Shown: positions 42,654 to 50,067 of the stretch, in pieces
Position numbering within the stretch: the first letter of the stretch is position 1
Layout: the number at the start of each line of letters is the position of its first letter
Assembly: GCF_030246945.1 (NCBI RefSeq)
Contig: NZ_CP126742.1
Coordinates: 868,001 to 932,000 of the forward strand
Direction: 5' to 3'
DNA length: 64,000 nt
Source: Microbacterium sp. zg-Y1090
GTDB lineage: Bacteria > Actinomycetota > Actinomycetes > Actinomycetales > Microbacteriaceae
Notes under the pieces: model-generated
The model's input: only the letters and a program-made list of their open reading frames with translations
What the model was told of the DNA's origin: nothing
Database searches by the model: none
Translations under genes and position numbers: made by a program

Positions 42654-44023
42654 GTACTCTCACGCGGCACCGCCTGGGCGACCGGGAGTACGCGTGCCAC
42701 GTCGAGTCGTGGAACCTCGAGATCGATGACCGTGTCGTCGCCGACGCGTGGACCTTCGGCTACGTCACGGAGCCCATCGACCGCGCACGGCCGGTGCTGT
42801 TCCTGTTCAATGGCGGCCCGGGCGTCGCATCGATGTGGCTGCACCTGAGCGGGCTCGGCCCGTTCAAGGCCGACACCCCGGTCGATCTTGACGCCCCGGC
42901 GTCCGCCACGTCGCCCCTCGTGCCGAGTGCGCACACGCTGCTCGATGAGGTCGACCTCGTGTTCGTCGACCCTGCGAACACCGGATTCTCGCGCTTGGCC
43001 GACGGCGCCGAGCCGTCGGAGGCCACCGGCGTCGACCGCGACGCCGCGCTCACCGCCCAGGTGATCCGCCGCTGGCTGCGCCGCCACGGGCGCTTCGCCT
43101 CTCCCGTAGCACTGCTCGGCGAGAGCTACGGCACCGTGCGCGCGCCGCTCACGGCCACCGCCCTGCGGCAAGACGGCATCATCGTCACCCGCATCGCCCT
43201 GCTCGGACAGTGCCTCAACACCCAGGAGGTCAACCAGCGGGCGGGGAACGCCGCCGGCTACGTCGCCGCCCTCCCGTTCCTGGCCGCCACCGCCTGGTTC
43301 CACGGGCGGAGCGCCCACGCCGACCTGACGCTCGACGAGGTGACCCGCACCGCTCACGCCTTCGCCGTGCGCGACTACGCGCTCGCGCTGGGCGAGGCCG
43401 AGCCCGCAGGCGCCGTCGTCGACACGCTCGCCGGGTTCACGGGGCTCACGCCCGCGCAGCTGCGCTGCCGGCGCCTGCGCGTCGACAAGGAGGAGTTCCG
43501 CCGCATCCTCCTCGCTGACGCCGGCCGCACGGTCGGCCTCACCGACACCCGGTACACGATCGCCGCCGGCGACGAGCGCGAGCCGTACCTGGATGCCGCC
43601 GACGTGCGACTCGCCCCCGTGTTCACCGCCGCGCTGCACGAGCTGTTCACGGGGCCGCTCGGGCTGTCGGTCGAGCGGGATTACCGCCCCGCCGTCTCGT
43701 CGCACCGGTACTGGAACTACCTCGAGGCGTCGGCCCTCCACCGATTCGACGCGAGCCCCACGCCGTCGCCGTTCGCCGTGTTCGACTATCCCGCGCACCT
43801 GAGCGCCCTCTTCCGCGCCGACCCGCGCACCCGCGTGTTCATCGGCACGGGGCACTTCGACGCCCTGACGACCGTCGGCGCCGTCGAGCACCTGAAGGCC
43901 CAGTACGGCCTCCCCGCCGACCGCATCAGCGAAGGCCGCTACCCCGCGGGTCACATGATGTACTCCGACCCGGCGAGCCTCGCCGCGCTGTCGGCCGATC
44001 TGCGCGCGTTCCTGCGCGACTGA
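42650..44023 (+). CDS. serine carboxypeptidase, family S10, cytoplasmic
   Basis: 457 aa from GTG 42650, which overlaps the previous stop. Motifs: FLFNGGPGVASMWLH (oxyanion region), VFVDPANTGFS, nucleophile Ser159 in GESYGT, and a probable Asp404 (GTGHFDALT) and His435 (PAGHMMY). No signal peptide, unlike eukaryotic S10 enzymes, so it should work on imported material. The family removes C-terminal residues at acidic pH or acts as an acyltransferase. Confidence 0.88.
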   Translation: MSTLTRHRLGDREYACHVESWNLEIDDRVVADAWTFGYVTEPIDRARPVLFLFNGGPGVASMWLHLSGLGPFKADTPVDLDAPASATSPLVPSAHTLLDEVDLVFVDPANTGFSRLADGAEPSEATGVDRDAALTAQVIRRWLRRHGRFASPVALLGESYGTVRAPLTATALRQDGIIVTRIALLGQCLNTQEVNQRAGNAAGYVAALPFLAATAWFHGRSAHADLTLDEVTRTAHAFAVRDYALALGEAEPAGAVVDTLAGFTGLTPAQLRCRRLRVDKEEFRRILLADAGRTVGLTDTRYTIAAGDEREPYLDAADVRLAPVFTAALHELFTGPLGLSVERDYRPAVSSHRYWNYLEASALHRFDASPTPSPFAVFDYPAHLSALFRADPRTRVFIGTGHFDALTTVGAVEHLKAQYGLPADRISEGRYPAGHMMYSDPASLAALSADLRAFLRD

Positions 44024-44039
44024 CGCCCTCCCCGCCGGT

Positions 44040-44090
44040 CTCGTGCGCCACCGCACGAGGAAGGGCCCGGACGCCGCGGCGTCCGGGCCC
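44040..44090. terminator. double hairpin between convergent carboxypeptidase genes
   Basis: First stem CTCGTGCG-CCAC-CGCACGAG (44040-44059). Then a perfect 28-base palindrome at 44063-44090 whose arms are GGGCCCGGACGCCG and its complement. It probably serves both converging transcripts. Confidence 0.75.
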
Positions 44091-44112
44091 CCGTGGCCGA
44101 GGTCTGTTCGGG

Positions 44113-45585
44113 TTAGACCTCGACGGGGGTGTGGTCGGTCGCGTCCGCGTAGAATGCGTGCAGGTCGGTCACCATCTGGGCGATGACGACCTCGTCGACG
44201 AACGTCATGTGCCCCGACTCGTAGAAGCGGAAGCGGATGTTCTCGCGCAGGTCGGGCGCCAGGTACAGGCGCGAGATGTCGACCTCCGACGAGAAGAACG
44301 GGGTCGCGAGGTCGTACACGCCGCCCATGACCGCGACCTTCAGGTTCGGGTTGCGACGGATCGCGGCCGACAGGTCGAGGCTCACATCGGGCACGAACTG
44401 GGGAGCGTCGATGCCGGGGGCCTTGTGCTTCCAGTCCCACGCGCGAGAGATGGGCATGTTGTAGAGGTGGCGGTAGTGCAGCTCGCTCGTGTAGCCGAGG
44501 TCGCCGGCGACGTGCTCACGGAACGTCGACAGGTGCGCGCTGTTCACGCCGGCGGTGGCGGCGTCGTCGGTCGCCGGGTCGTGCGAGCCGTTGCCCACGA
44601 CGTACTGGTGCTCGGCGACGAAGCGGGTGTCGAAGCGGCCGACGACACGGCCCTGATCCTTCAGCAGCGCGTAGCGGAACGGCTCCATGCCGATTCGGAA
44701 GTGCGCCGCCAGCACGGCGTCGACCTCGAGGCCCGTGAACGCGGCGTACCGCTCGGCGACGGTGCGCTCGAAGTCTGTGTCGATGCGGTCGCCCAGCTGC
44801 AGTGCGCGGGCGTAGTCGCCCTGCGCGAAGTCGCGCGCGTCGGCCAGTAGCGTCTCGAGCGACGCTGCCTCCACGCGGCAGCGGCCGTGATGCCAGGCGG
44901 TCGCCGCGAACGAAGGCACCAGGTTGATGTACTCCTGATCGAAGCCCAGGTTGTTGAGGCCCCAGTTGAGCACGGTCGACAGCAGCACGACGCCGTTGAA
45001 GTCGAGTCCCTGGTTCTGGAGCTTGTGCACGAGCGCCGCCGAGCGGGTCGTGCCGTACGATTCGCCGAACAGGAACCGCGGGGTGTTCCAGTTGTTCGTG
45101 ATCGTCAGGTAGCGCGTGATGGCGCGCGCGAACGCATCAACATCCTGGTCGACGCCGTACAGCTGCGCCGCCGTCGTGTCACCGAGCAGACGCGAGTACC
45201 CGGTGCCCGGCGCATCGAGGAACACCATGTCGGTCTCGGCGAGCAGCGTATGCGGGTTCGGTCCGACCGTGTACGGAGCGGGAGGCGTGGCCGTGGGGGT
45301 CGCGGTGGGCGCGCGCATCGGGCCAAACCCTCCGATGTTGAGCCACAGGCTCGCAGAGCCGGGACCGCCGTTGAAGAAGAAGGTCAGCGGGCGCCGTGGT
45401 GCGCCGGCAAGGCGGTCGGCAGCGTACGCAAGGTAGAACATGCTCGCGAGCGGCGTGCCCTCGTCGTCGCGAACGATTATGGTGCCCGCCGTTGCGGTGT
45501 AATCGATACTTCCGGCCGCCAGGGTTATCGAGTGCCGGCTCGAGACGGCTTCCTCTGTGTGCGTGGCGGGCTCATAGTCGGTCAT
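44113..45585 (-). CDS. serine carboxypeptidase, family S10, second copy
   Basis: 490 aa. TFFFNGGPGSASLWLNIGGF, FLDAPGTGYSRL, Ser176 in FGESYGTTRS, a probable Asp in GGVYDLATPF and His in YESGHMTF. No signal peptide. Closer to the usual bacterial S10 pattern than the neighbouring copy. Convergent with the importer operon and with its own promoter; site D overlaps the likely promoter. Confidence 0.9.
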   Translation of the reverse strand: MTDYEPATHTEEAVSSRHSITLAAGSIDYTATAGTIIVRDDEGTPLASMFYLAYAADRLAGAPRRPLTFFFNGGPGSASLWLNIGGFGPMRAPTATPTATPPAPYTVGPNPHTLLAETDMVFLDAPGTGYSRLLGDTTAAQLYGVDQDVDAFARAITRYLTITNNWNTPRFLFGESYGTTRSAALVHKLQNQGLDFNGVVLLSTVLNWGLNNLGFDQEYINLVPSFAATAWHHGRCRVEAASLETLLADARDFAQGDYARALQLGDRIDTDFERTVAERYAAFTGLEVDAVLAAHFRIGMEPFRYALLKDQGRVVGRFDTRFVAEHQYVVGNGSHDPATDDAATAGVNSAHLSTFREHVAGDLGYTSELHYRHLYNMPISRAWDWKHKAPGIDAPQFVPDVSLDLSAAIRRNPNLKVAVMGGVYDLATPFFSSEVDISRLYLAPDLRENIRFRFYESGHMTFVDEVVIAQMVTDLHAFYADATDHTPVEV

Positions 45586-45592
45586 GCGCGCT

Positions 45593-45612
45593 CCAATGAT
45601 CCAAACGATTAC
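45593..45612. promoter_or_regulatory. GntR operator candidate, site D (weak)
   Basis: CCAATGAT-CCAA-ACGATTAC. Same spacing as sites A-C, with TGAT-N4-AC kept, but several changes. It lies 8-27 bases upstream of the minus-strand carboxypeptidase start. A possible promoter for that gene has TTGACC (complement of 45630-45635) as -35. Confidence 0.4.
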
Positions 45613-45825
45613 TATGAATAGGCTAGCGGGTCAACCTAGTTGGGTTGGACGTCGAAAGCCCGTAGAGAGCCCCGAGCTCGGCTCACCTCGGCGCACTCGC
45701 TGCGAGCGCACCCCATACAAATCGCCCGCCAAAGAGCTCGTACGCGAGTTTCATCGGCCGGCGACCGAAACGACGATGCACGCAGGCACCAATCGGTGGC
45801 CCACAACCCCTCTTGCGGAAAAACA

Positions 45826-46161
45826 ATGATCGCGTGTAAACCCGGTTACGTGGGCAAGAACGCCACCGACCGACGGAAGGCTCGTCGCAGAGAAGCTGCG
45901 GCGAAGGCTGCCGCGGCCGTTAAGGAACAGGTGCTCGTCGATCGATGGGGGAGTCGGCTCGGTGCTCTCGACCGCGTGAGTGCGATCTCGCGCAGACTCG
46001 ACGAGATGAGGGCGGAGGAGCTGCGCCTGCTGCTCGAGCGCGACGATCTCGTCGTCGCGCTCCGCGATGTCGACGTCCCCTGGACGCACCTCGCCGCGCG
46101 CACGGGCCTCAGTCGCCAGGCGCTCATTAAGCGCCTCGTCGTCTCAGCGGACCGGGTCTGA
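45826..46161 (+). CDS. small helix-turn-helix protein beside the integrase
   Basis: 111 aa. A basic N-end with RRKARRREAAAKAAAAVKEQ, a helical middle, and a C-terminal helix-turn-helix (VDVPWTHLAARTGLSRQALIKRLV). Three bases before the integrase gene on the same strand, so it may help regulate integration or excision, though it lacks a typical excisionase pattern. The start is uncertain; the frame is open to 45640. Confidence 0.6.
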   Translation: MIACKPGYVGKNATDRRKARRREAAAKAAAAVKEQVLVDRWGSRLGALDRVSAISRRLDEMRAEELRLLLERDDLVVALRDVDVPWTHLAARTGLSRQALIKRLVVSADRV

Positions 46162-46164
46162 GTC

Positions 46165-47388
46165 ATGGGCAGCATCCACTCGTATACGACCGCCGCCGGA
46201 CGGCGATACCGGATCAGCTACCGCAAGCCGAACGGGCAGCAAGCGACGTTGCGCGGGTTCCGGACGAAGCACGAGGCGGAGATCCGACTCGCCGAGGTGG
46301 AGATCTCGAAGAACCGCGGTGAGTTCGTCGATCCCTCGGACTCGAGAACCCCGCTCGGATTGCTGGGGACCGAGTGGCTCGCGTCGCGACAGGCGGATCT
46401 CAAGCCGTCGACGTTCCGCAGCGTCGACTCAGCCTGGCGCATCCATGTGCGTCCGAAATGGGAGCGGCGCGCGGTCGGCGGCATCCGCCACTCGGAGGTC
46501 CAGGCGTGGGCCTCGGAGCTCGCCAAGACGCACAGCCCGACGACGGTGCGCCGCGCGCACGAAGTGCTCGCCGGCATCCTCGACGTCGCCCTCCGCGACC
46601 GGCGCATCGCTTCGAACCCCGCCCGCGGCATCAAGCTGCCACGGAAGGTCGCGAAGTCGCGCGCGTACCTCACTCATCAGCAGGTCGCCGACCTTGCGCG
46701 CGAGTCGTCGCAACCCGAGCTGGTCGTGTTCCTCGCCTACACGGGCCTTCGCTGGGGTGAGGCGACCGGGCTGCGCGTCAAGCACGTCGACCTTCGGCGG
46801 CGGCGGGTGAGCGTCGAAGAGAACGCGGTGGAGGTGGGAAGCGCCATCCAGGTCGGCACGCCGAAGACCCACGAGAAGCGCCAGGTGCCCTACCCGCCGT
46901 TCCTGGCCGGCACGATGGAGCGGCTCGTCACCGGCCGCGGACGCGACGAGCTGGTGTTCGGGGACGGAAAGAGTCACCTCCGGCGGCCGAAGTCCACGAG
47001 TGGCTGGTTCCACGGCGCGGTGACGCGCGCGCAAGCCTCCGCCGACCAGGCGATCGCGGACGCGCTCGTAGCCGGCCGACAGCCGCCATCATCGTTCCCG
47101 CGTGTGACTCCGCATGACCTCCGCCACACTGCCGCATCGCTCGCCATCTCGGCGGGTGCGCACGTGAAGGCGGTGCAGCGGATGCTGGGTCACGCATCGG
47201 CGGTGATGACACTCGACACCTACGCCGACCTTTTCGACGACGACCTCGATACCGTGTCGGAAGCGCTGGGGTCAGCGGCCGCTGCATCCGACGTGCCCGC
47301 GATCCTGTCCGAGGCGATGGCGCGTGACAACGCCCTGACAAGGGCGTCTGACAACGCCCCTGACAACGCCTCTGACAACGGCGCGTGA
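46165..47388 (+). CDS. tyrosine recombinase (phage-type integrase)
   Basis: 407 aa. N-terminal AP2-like arm-binding domain (RRYRISYRKPNGQQATLRGF), SAM-like core-binding domain, and a catalytic domain with Arg in AYTGLRWGEATGL, HDLRHTAASL, GHASAVMTLDTY and the nucleophile Tyr in TYADLF. The C-terminus ends in repeats of DNA(P/S)D encoded by TGACAAC repeats. It lies directly before tRNA-Lys, whose 3' end faces it: the classic layout of an element integrated into a tRNA gene. Confidence 0.95.
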   Translation: MGSIHSYTTAAGRRYRISYRKPNGQQATLRGFRTKHEAEIRLAEVEISKNRGEFVDPSDSRTPLGLLGTEWLASRQADLKPSTFRSVDSAWRIHVRPKWERRAVGGIRHSEVQAWASELAKTHSPTTVRRAHEVLAGILDVALRDRRIASNPARGIKLPRKVAKSRAYLTHQQVADLARESSQPELVVFLAYTGLRWGEATGLRVKHVDLRRRRVSVEENAVEVGSAIQVGTPKTHEKRQVPYPPFLAGTMERLVTGRGRDELVFGDGKSHLRRPKSTSGWFHGAVTRAQASADQAIADALVAGRQPPSSFPRVTPHDLRHTAASLAISAGAHVKAVQRMLGHASAVMTLDTYADLFDDDLDTVSEALGSAAAASDVPAILSEAMARDNALTRASDNAPDNASDNGA

Positions 47389-47448
47389 CAACAAGCGACA
47401 GCCTTCCGCGCCGAGAAACCGCGTACGGATGTTGTCAAATTGTTGTCA
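47325..47448. repeat. phased TGACAAC repeats, likely integrase arm sites
   Basis: TGACAAC at 47325, 47349, 47361, 47373 and 47386, plus a variant TGACAAG at 47336: steps of 11, 13, 12, 12 and 13, about one helix turn. Two inverted copies, GTTGTCA, follow at 47431 and 47442. They cover the 3' end of the integrase gene and the gap before tRNA-Lys. Confidence 0.7.
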
Positions 47449-47521
47449 CGGGGTGATTTCCGAGACCTTCGACGGGCCGCGATCCCAGTGTTTACAAGGG
47501 ATCGGAGGGTATGATATGCAG

Positions 47522-47594
47522 TGGGCCCCGTGGGGCTCGAACCCACGACCCGCGGATTAAAAGTCCGATGCTCTACCGACTGAGCTAGAGGCCC
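47522..47594 (-). tRNA. tRNA-Lys(TTT)
   Basis: Acceptor GGGCCTC with GGGGCCC (one T-G pair), D arm GCTC/GAGC, anticodon stem TCGGA/TCCGC with loop CTTTTAA, anticodon TTT, T arm GTGGG-TTCGAGC-CCCAC. CCA is not encoded. The 3' end at 47522 faces the integrase and is the likely attachment site. Confidence 0.96.
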
Positions 47595-47617
47595 TCGACT
47601 CCCAGCCTAGTAGGCCG

Positions 47618-49090
47618 TCAGCGGTTGCCGTGCCCGTTGCCGCTGTTGTTGCCGGGGCCCCGGTTGGGGTTGGCGTTGCCGCTGTTATTGCCGGGGCCCG
47701 CGTTCGGGTTCGCCTGCGCGGGGCCACTCGGCCGCTCGGCGGGTGCGTCCACAGGCGTCACGACGACGGGCTCGGAATCGACGGCCGAGACGGGAGCAGG
47801 CGCCTCCACCTCTTCGGCGACGATGGCGGGGTCGATCGGTGCGGGCTCAACAGGTGCCGGGTCCTGCTGCACGATGGGCGCCGGGTCGGGCGAGACATTG
47901 GCGGCGCCGAACACGGCGGAGATCAGAGAGACCGACATCACCGCGAGCACGGCGACCGCGGCGGCAGCCGCATAGACGCGGCGCGGGTAGCGGGCGGCCG
48001 GCCGCGCGATCGGCACGAGGCCGGGCACGGAGAGGACCGCGTCGTCGGCGCGCCGTGCCGACACGGCCCACGACGCCCGCCGGGGCGCGGGGGTGGTCGG
48101 CAGCTGCAGGGCAGCGGTCGTGACGTTCGCGGCCGCCGCGCGGGCGCGGTCGCGACGTGTCGCCGCGGGAGTCGCGGACGCGGCGGCTTGCATCGGCATG
48201 GTGATGGCCGGCGGGGTCAGGACGCCCGTTCCGGGCGCGTCGGGCACCGTCAGGCGGGCGGCCGCGCAGGCCACCTCCAGGGCGCTCGGGCGGTCCTCGG
48301 GACGCATCGCCGTCATCGCCTGCAGCAGGTCACGCCACGGCGCCGGGAGCGATGCCGGAATCGCGGGCGGGTCGATGAGGCGAGCCGTGAGCGCACCGAT
48401 CCCGGAGGCGTCGGAGTAAGGGCGCCGGCCCGTGAGTGCCTCGATGAGAAGGATGCCGAGGGCGTAGATGTCGGCCGCCGGGGTGGGCGTCTCGCCGCGG
48501 GCCTGCTCCGGCGCGAGATATGCGGCCGTGCCGATCACCAGTCCCGGGTCGGTCGCCCGCGTCGTCTGCTCGAGATAGGCGATGCCGAAGTCGGCGACCT
48601 TGGCGCGCCACCGTCCGTTCGACAGCGGCGAGCGCCACAGCAGCACGTTGGAGGGCTTCACATCGCGGTGGACGACGCCCGAGGCGTGGGCGACGTGCAG
48701 GCCCTCCGCGATGTCGAGCGCGATGCCCGCGAGCTCCCGGGCATCCAGGTCGCCCTGGTCGAGCCTCCCGCGCAGGGTGAGACCGGGCACGTACTCCATG
48801 ACCAGGTAGGCGACATCGTCTTCGGTGTGGCCGATGCGCGCGTCGAACAGGGTGACGAGGCACGGGTGGTTGAGCGAGGCCAGCAGCAGCATCTCGGCGC
48901 GGGCGCGCTCCACCGAGCCCAGCCCGTCGACCTGACGGTGCATCACCTTGACGGCGACGGTGCGCTGCAGGTGCACGTCGTCGGCACGGAAGACGCGCCC
49001 CGCCCCGCCGGCGCCGATCTCCTCGCGCAGCCGGTAGCGGCGCTCCAGCACCGTGCCCTCGGCGATCTCGGTCGCGCTTGCGTGGATCAT
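47618..49090 (-). CDS. Ser/Thr protein kinase with one membrane helix
   Basis: 490 aa. Kinase domain about 12-270: GAGGAGRVFRAD glycine loop, Lys in VAVKVMH, catalytic loop HRDVKPSNVLL, DFGIAY and APE-type motif YLAPEQARG. A juxtamembrane stretch, one helix (YAAAAAVAVLAVMSVSLISAVFG) and a low-complexity Pro/Asn/Gly tail (PNAGPGNNSGNANP) follow. No PASTA repeats, so it is not PknB-like. ATG 49090 has GGAGG upstream; a slightly longer start at 49105 is possible. Confidence 0.92.
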   Translation of the reverse strand: MIHASATEIAEGTVLERRYRLREEIGAGGAGRVFRADDVHLQRTVAVKVMHRQVDGLGSVERARAEMLLLASLNHPCLVTLFDARIGHTEDDVAYLVMEYVPGLTLRGRLDQGDLDARELAGIALDIAEGLHVAHASGVVHRDVKPSNVLLWRSPLSNGRWRAKVADFGIAYLEQTTRATDPGLVIGTAAYLAPEQARGETPTPAADIYALGILLIEALTGRRPYSDASGIGALTARLIDPPAIPASLPAPWRDLLQAMTAMRPEDRPSALEVACAAARLTVPDAPGTGVLTPPAITMPMQAAASATPAATRRDRARAAAANVTTAALQLPTTPAPRRASWAVSARRADDAVLSVPGLVPIARPAARYPRRVYAAAAAVAVLAVMSVSLISAVFGAANVSPDPAPIVQQDPAPVEPAPIDPAIVAEEVEAPAPVSAVDSEPVVVTPVDAPAERPSGPAQANPNAGPGNNSGNANPNRGPGNNSGNGHGNR

Positions 49091-49199
49091 GGCCCTCCAG
49101 CCCATCGTCGGCGGCCTATCCCGCGGTTCGATCTTTACGACGCTAACGAAGTCGATTCCGGCGCATCGATGCTTGACGAATCCGCCGAAACATGAGATA

Positions 49200-49228
49200 G
49201 CCCCCGGTGACATCGCTGCACCGGGGGC
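49200..49228 (-). terminator. hairpin after the fasciclin gene
   Basis: GCCCCCGGTG with CACCGGGGGC, a perfect 10-bp stem with a 9-nt loop, 49 bases past the fasciclin stop in its direction. No T run. Confidence 0.7.
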
Positions 49229-49276
49229 CTCACCGTTCCTCACAGGCCGCGGATTCCCCGCCGCGACCCGTTCGAC

Positions 49277-49936
49277 TCACTGTGCCGGAGGCATCAGGAC
49301 CGTGTCGATGAGATAAACGGTGGCATTGGAGGTCTGCACGCCGCCGCAGATGACCATCGCGTCGTTGACCATCCACTCGTCGCCCGACCCGGTCACTTCC
49401 AGCTCCTCGCCCTGCAGCGTGGTGTGGGTGCCGGCGATGTCCGCCGGGTCCACCTGGCCCTCGACCACGTGGTAGGTCAGGATCGACGTCAGCGTGTCGG
49501 AGTCGGTCTTGAGGGAGTCGAGCGTCGCCTGGTCGATCTTCGCGAACGCGTCGTCGACGGGGGCGAACACGGTGTACTCGCCGTTGTTGAGCGTCTCGAC
49601 GAGGTCGACATCGGGGTTGAGCTCACCGCTGACCGCGGCGGTCAGCGTGGTCAGCAGCGGGTTGTTGGATGCCGCGACAGCCACCGGCTCCTGCGACATG
49701 CCCTCGATCGAGCCGGCGCCGTCCGGAACGGTCTCGGCGTAGTCCTCGCAGCCGGCGCCGACGAGCATGGCACCGGCATCCATCGCCTCGGGCGTGGTGG
49801 TCTCCGACGACTCCGGTGCCATCGACGCCGTGTCGTCGCTCTCGGTGTCGCTGCCCATCGAGCATGCCGACAGTGCGAAAGCGCCGGCGACCATGAGAGT
49901 CAGAGCTGCGGTGGTCTTCTTCTTGGTGCTGAGCAT
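49277..49936 (-). CDS. fasciclin-domain lipoprotein (MPT70/MPT83-like)
   Basis: 219 aa. Lipobox LSAC (Cys25), an acidic Ser/Thr/Glu linker, then one FAS1 domain ([52 protein letters not shown]). Mature Cys in VGAGCEDY and VICGGVQ could form a disulfide, as in MPT70. Divergent from dipZ and near sigK-rskA, and preceded by a SigK-like promoter: the layout known from the mycobacterial SigK regulon. Confidence 0.9.
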   Translation of the reverse strand: MLSTKKKTTAALTLMVAGAFALSACSMGSDTESDDTASMAPESSETTTPEAMDAGAMLVGAGCEDYAETVPDGAGSIEGMSQEPVAVAASNNPLLTTLTAAVSGELNPDVDLVETLNNGEYTVFAPVDDAFAKIDQATLDSLKTDSDTLTSILTYHVVEGQVDPADIAGTHTTLQGEELEVTGSGDEWMVNDAMVICGGVQTSNATVYLIDTVLMPPAQ

Positions 49937-49983
49937 GATGTCCTCCGGTTTTGGGGAGCCGCCAGGACTGCGGCCATGACTGC

Positions 49984-50011
49984 TGTTCGGAGCGGTGCGC
50001 CGATCGGATGG
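49984..50011 (-). promoter_or_regulatory. SigK-type promoter for the fasciclin gene
   Basis: On the minus strand CCATCC-N16-CGAACA, one mismatch from the mycobacterial SigK consensus CCATCC-N16/17-CGAATA. It would start transcription about 40 bases before the start codon. The -35 lies inside an inverted repeat GATCGGAT-N8-ATCCGATC (50002-50025). Confidence 0.68.
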
Positions 50012-50067
50012 AAAAAAATCCGATCCCTCTGTCGAGCCGAAGAACCCCCCGACGGAAACGGGGACAC

